DNA of 5,877 bases from Aquificales bacterium (lineage in GTDB: Bacteria; Aquificota; Aquificia; Aquificales; Aquificaceae), in NCBI GenBank assembly GCA_015491275.1, contig WFWF01000165.1, positions 1 through 5,877 on the forward strand, in the 5' to 3' direction. Every line of letters starts with the position of its first letter. Position 1 is the first letter of the stretch. The notes beneath the pieces are model-generated. The model saw only the letters and a program-made list of their open reading frames with translations. It did no database searches and was not told where the DNA came from. Made by a program: the position numbers and the translations under genes. Of this stretch, positions 5,393-5,877 are shown piece after piece.

Positions 5393-5877
5393 ATGAAGAT
5401 AGTTATTGTCGGTAACGGTATTGCGGGCACTTCCCTTGTTGAACATATATTGAACGAGTCTGAAGATAGGGATCTAAGAATACAGGTTTTCGGAGATGAA
5501 AAATTTATAGGGTACAACAGGATACTTATAACGGAGGTTTTGGCGGGAAAAAAGCTTTTAAGTGATATATACATAAAGCGTTGGCAGTGGTATGAGGAAA
5601 AGGGTGTAAGGCTTGAAATTGGAAAGAGGGTTGATAGGATATTCCCGAGGAAAAAGGTTCTCGTAACGGAAGACGGGGAGCTTTACAGCTACGACAAGAT
5701 AGTTATTGCAAAGGGAAGCAAACCCTTTATCCCGCCTTCCATAAAGGGTACAAATAAAAAGGGAGTTTTTACTTACAGGACCGCCAAGGATGTATTTGAC
5801 ATTCTTGATTATGCGCGCGTTTCAGAAAGGGCTGTTGTTATAGGCGGAGGACTGTTAGGTCTTGAAGTGGCAAAGGC
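5393..5877 (+). CDS. NAD(P)/FAD-dependent oxidoreductase, NirB N-terminal/rubredoxin reductase type (3' truncated by window)
   Basis: The visible 161 complete codons are the N-terminal part of a two-dinucleotide-fold flavoprotein, whose complete members usually have about 400 residues (NirB-type fusions are longer). The protein begins MKIVIVGNGIAG, whose G7-N-G-I-A-G12 is the FAD Rossmann fingerprint. Y41-N-R-I-L-I-T-E-V-L-A-G52 resembles the Tyr-x-Arg segment of NirB/NasB flavin domains. V104-I-A-K-G-S-K-P111 is the second FAD contact region (family form Ala-Thr-Gly-Ser-x-Pro), and V148-V-I-G-G-G-L-L-G-L-E158 is the NAD(P)H-binding fingerprint. There is no Cys in the visible part, so the redox-active Cys pair of glutathione reductase-like enzymes and the single Cys of NADH oxidase/peroxidase are absent. 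It lies 48 bases downstream of the [2Fe-2S] flavoprotein gene on the same strand and probably shares its transcript. Whether siroheme, BFD-like or rubredoxin-like domains follow cannot be seen. The substrate is unknown. Confidence 0.88.
   Translation, partial: MKIVIVGNGIAGTSLVEHILNESEDRDLRIQVFGDEKFIGYNRILITEVLAGKKLLSDIYIKRWQWYEEKGVRLEIGKRVDRIFPRKKVLVTEDGELYSYDKIVIAKGSKPFIPPSIKGTNKKGVFTYRTAKDVFDILDYARVSERAVVIGGGLLGLEVAK

Noticed and set aside
5302..5574. Minus-strand 90-codon frame across the second flavoprotein start
   Set aside because: It covers a strong + strand ribosome site and a conserved FAD fingerprint, has no convincing start context and no recognisable product.

Overview
The window looks like chromosomal DNA from a thermophilic bacterium of the Aquificaceae (Hydrogenobacter, Thermocrinis or Aquifex type). 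The basis is heavy use of ATA for Ile and AGG/AGA for Arg, very tight gene packing, strong GGAGG ribosome sites, and Lys/Glu-rich soluble proteins. This assignment is from pattern recognition and gene content; no database search was possible. All genes lie on the + strand and no gap exceeds 50 bases.

Bases 1-3614 are the 3' end of a respiratory complex I operon. They hold the last 241 codons of nuoL (5' end outside the window), complete nuoM and complete nuoN. These encode the three antiporter-like proton-pumping membrane subunits. The charged residues expected of each subunit are present: a Lys in the NuoL fragment; the Glu, Lys, Lys, Glu set in NuoM; the Glu, Lys, Lys, Lys set in NuoN.

Bases 3614-4496 carry the housekeeping pair gmk (guanylate kinase) and rpoZ (RNA polymerase omega). 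They are attached directly to the nuo genes: the gmk ATG shares one base with the nuoN stop, and rpoZ starts 44 bases inside gmk behind a 12-base Shine-Dalgarno match. The run nuoL-nuoM-nuoN-gmk-rpoZ is most simply one transcript.

Bases 4497-5877 hold two redox flavoprotein genes. The first is a complete FAD/NAD reductase with a C-terminal [2Fe-2S] site, resembling hydrogenase/sulfhydrogenase gamma subunits. The second is the N-terminal 161 codons of an FAD-dependent pyridine-nucleotide oxidoreductase of the NirB N-terminal/rubredoxin reductase type, cut by the window end. The rpoZ-flavoprotein gap contains a perfect 10-bp dyad overlapping a TATAAT hexamer, which may mark a transcriptional or regulatory boundary.

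The main oddities are: a roughly 300-base block of nuoL with extreme G+T-ending codon use that stops abruptly near base 475; fusion of gmk-rpoZ to the nuo operon; the dyad at 4499-4531; and an orphan flavoprotein pair whose partner is not visible. I see no clear evidence of a wholly new system. No RNA genes, CRISPR arrays, insertion sequences or convincing intrinsic terminators were recognised.
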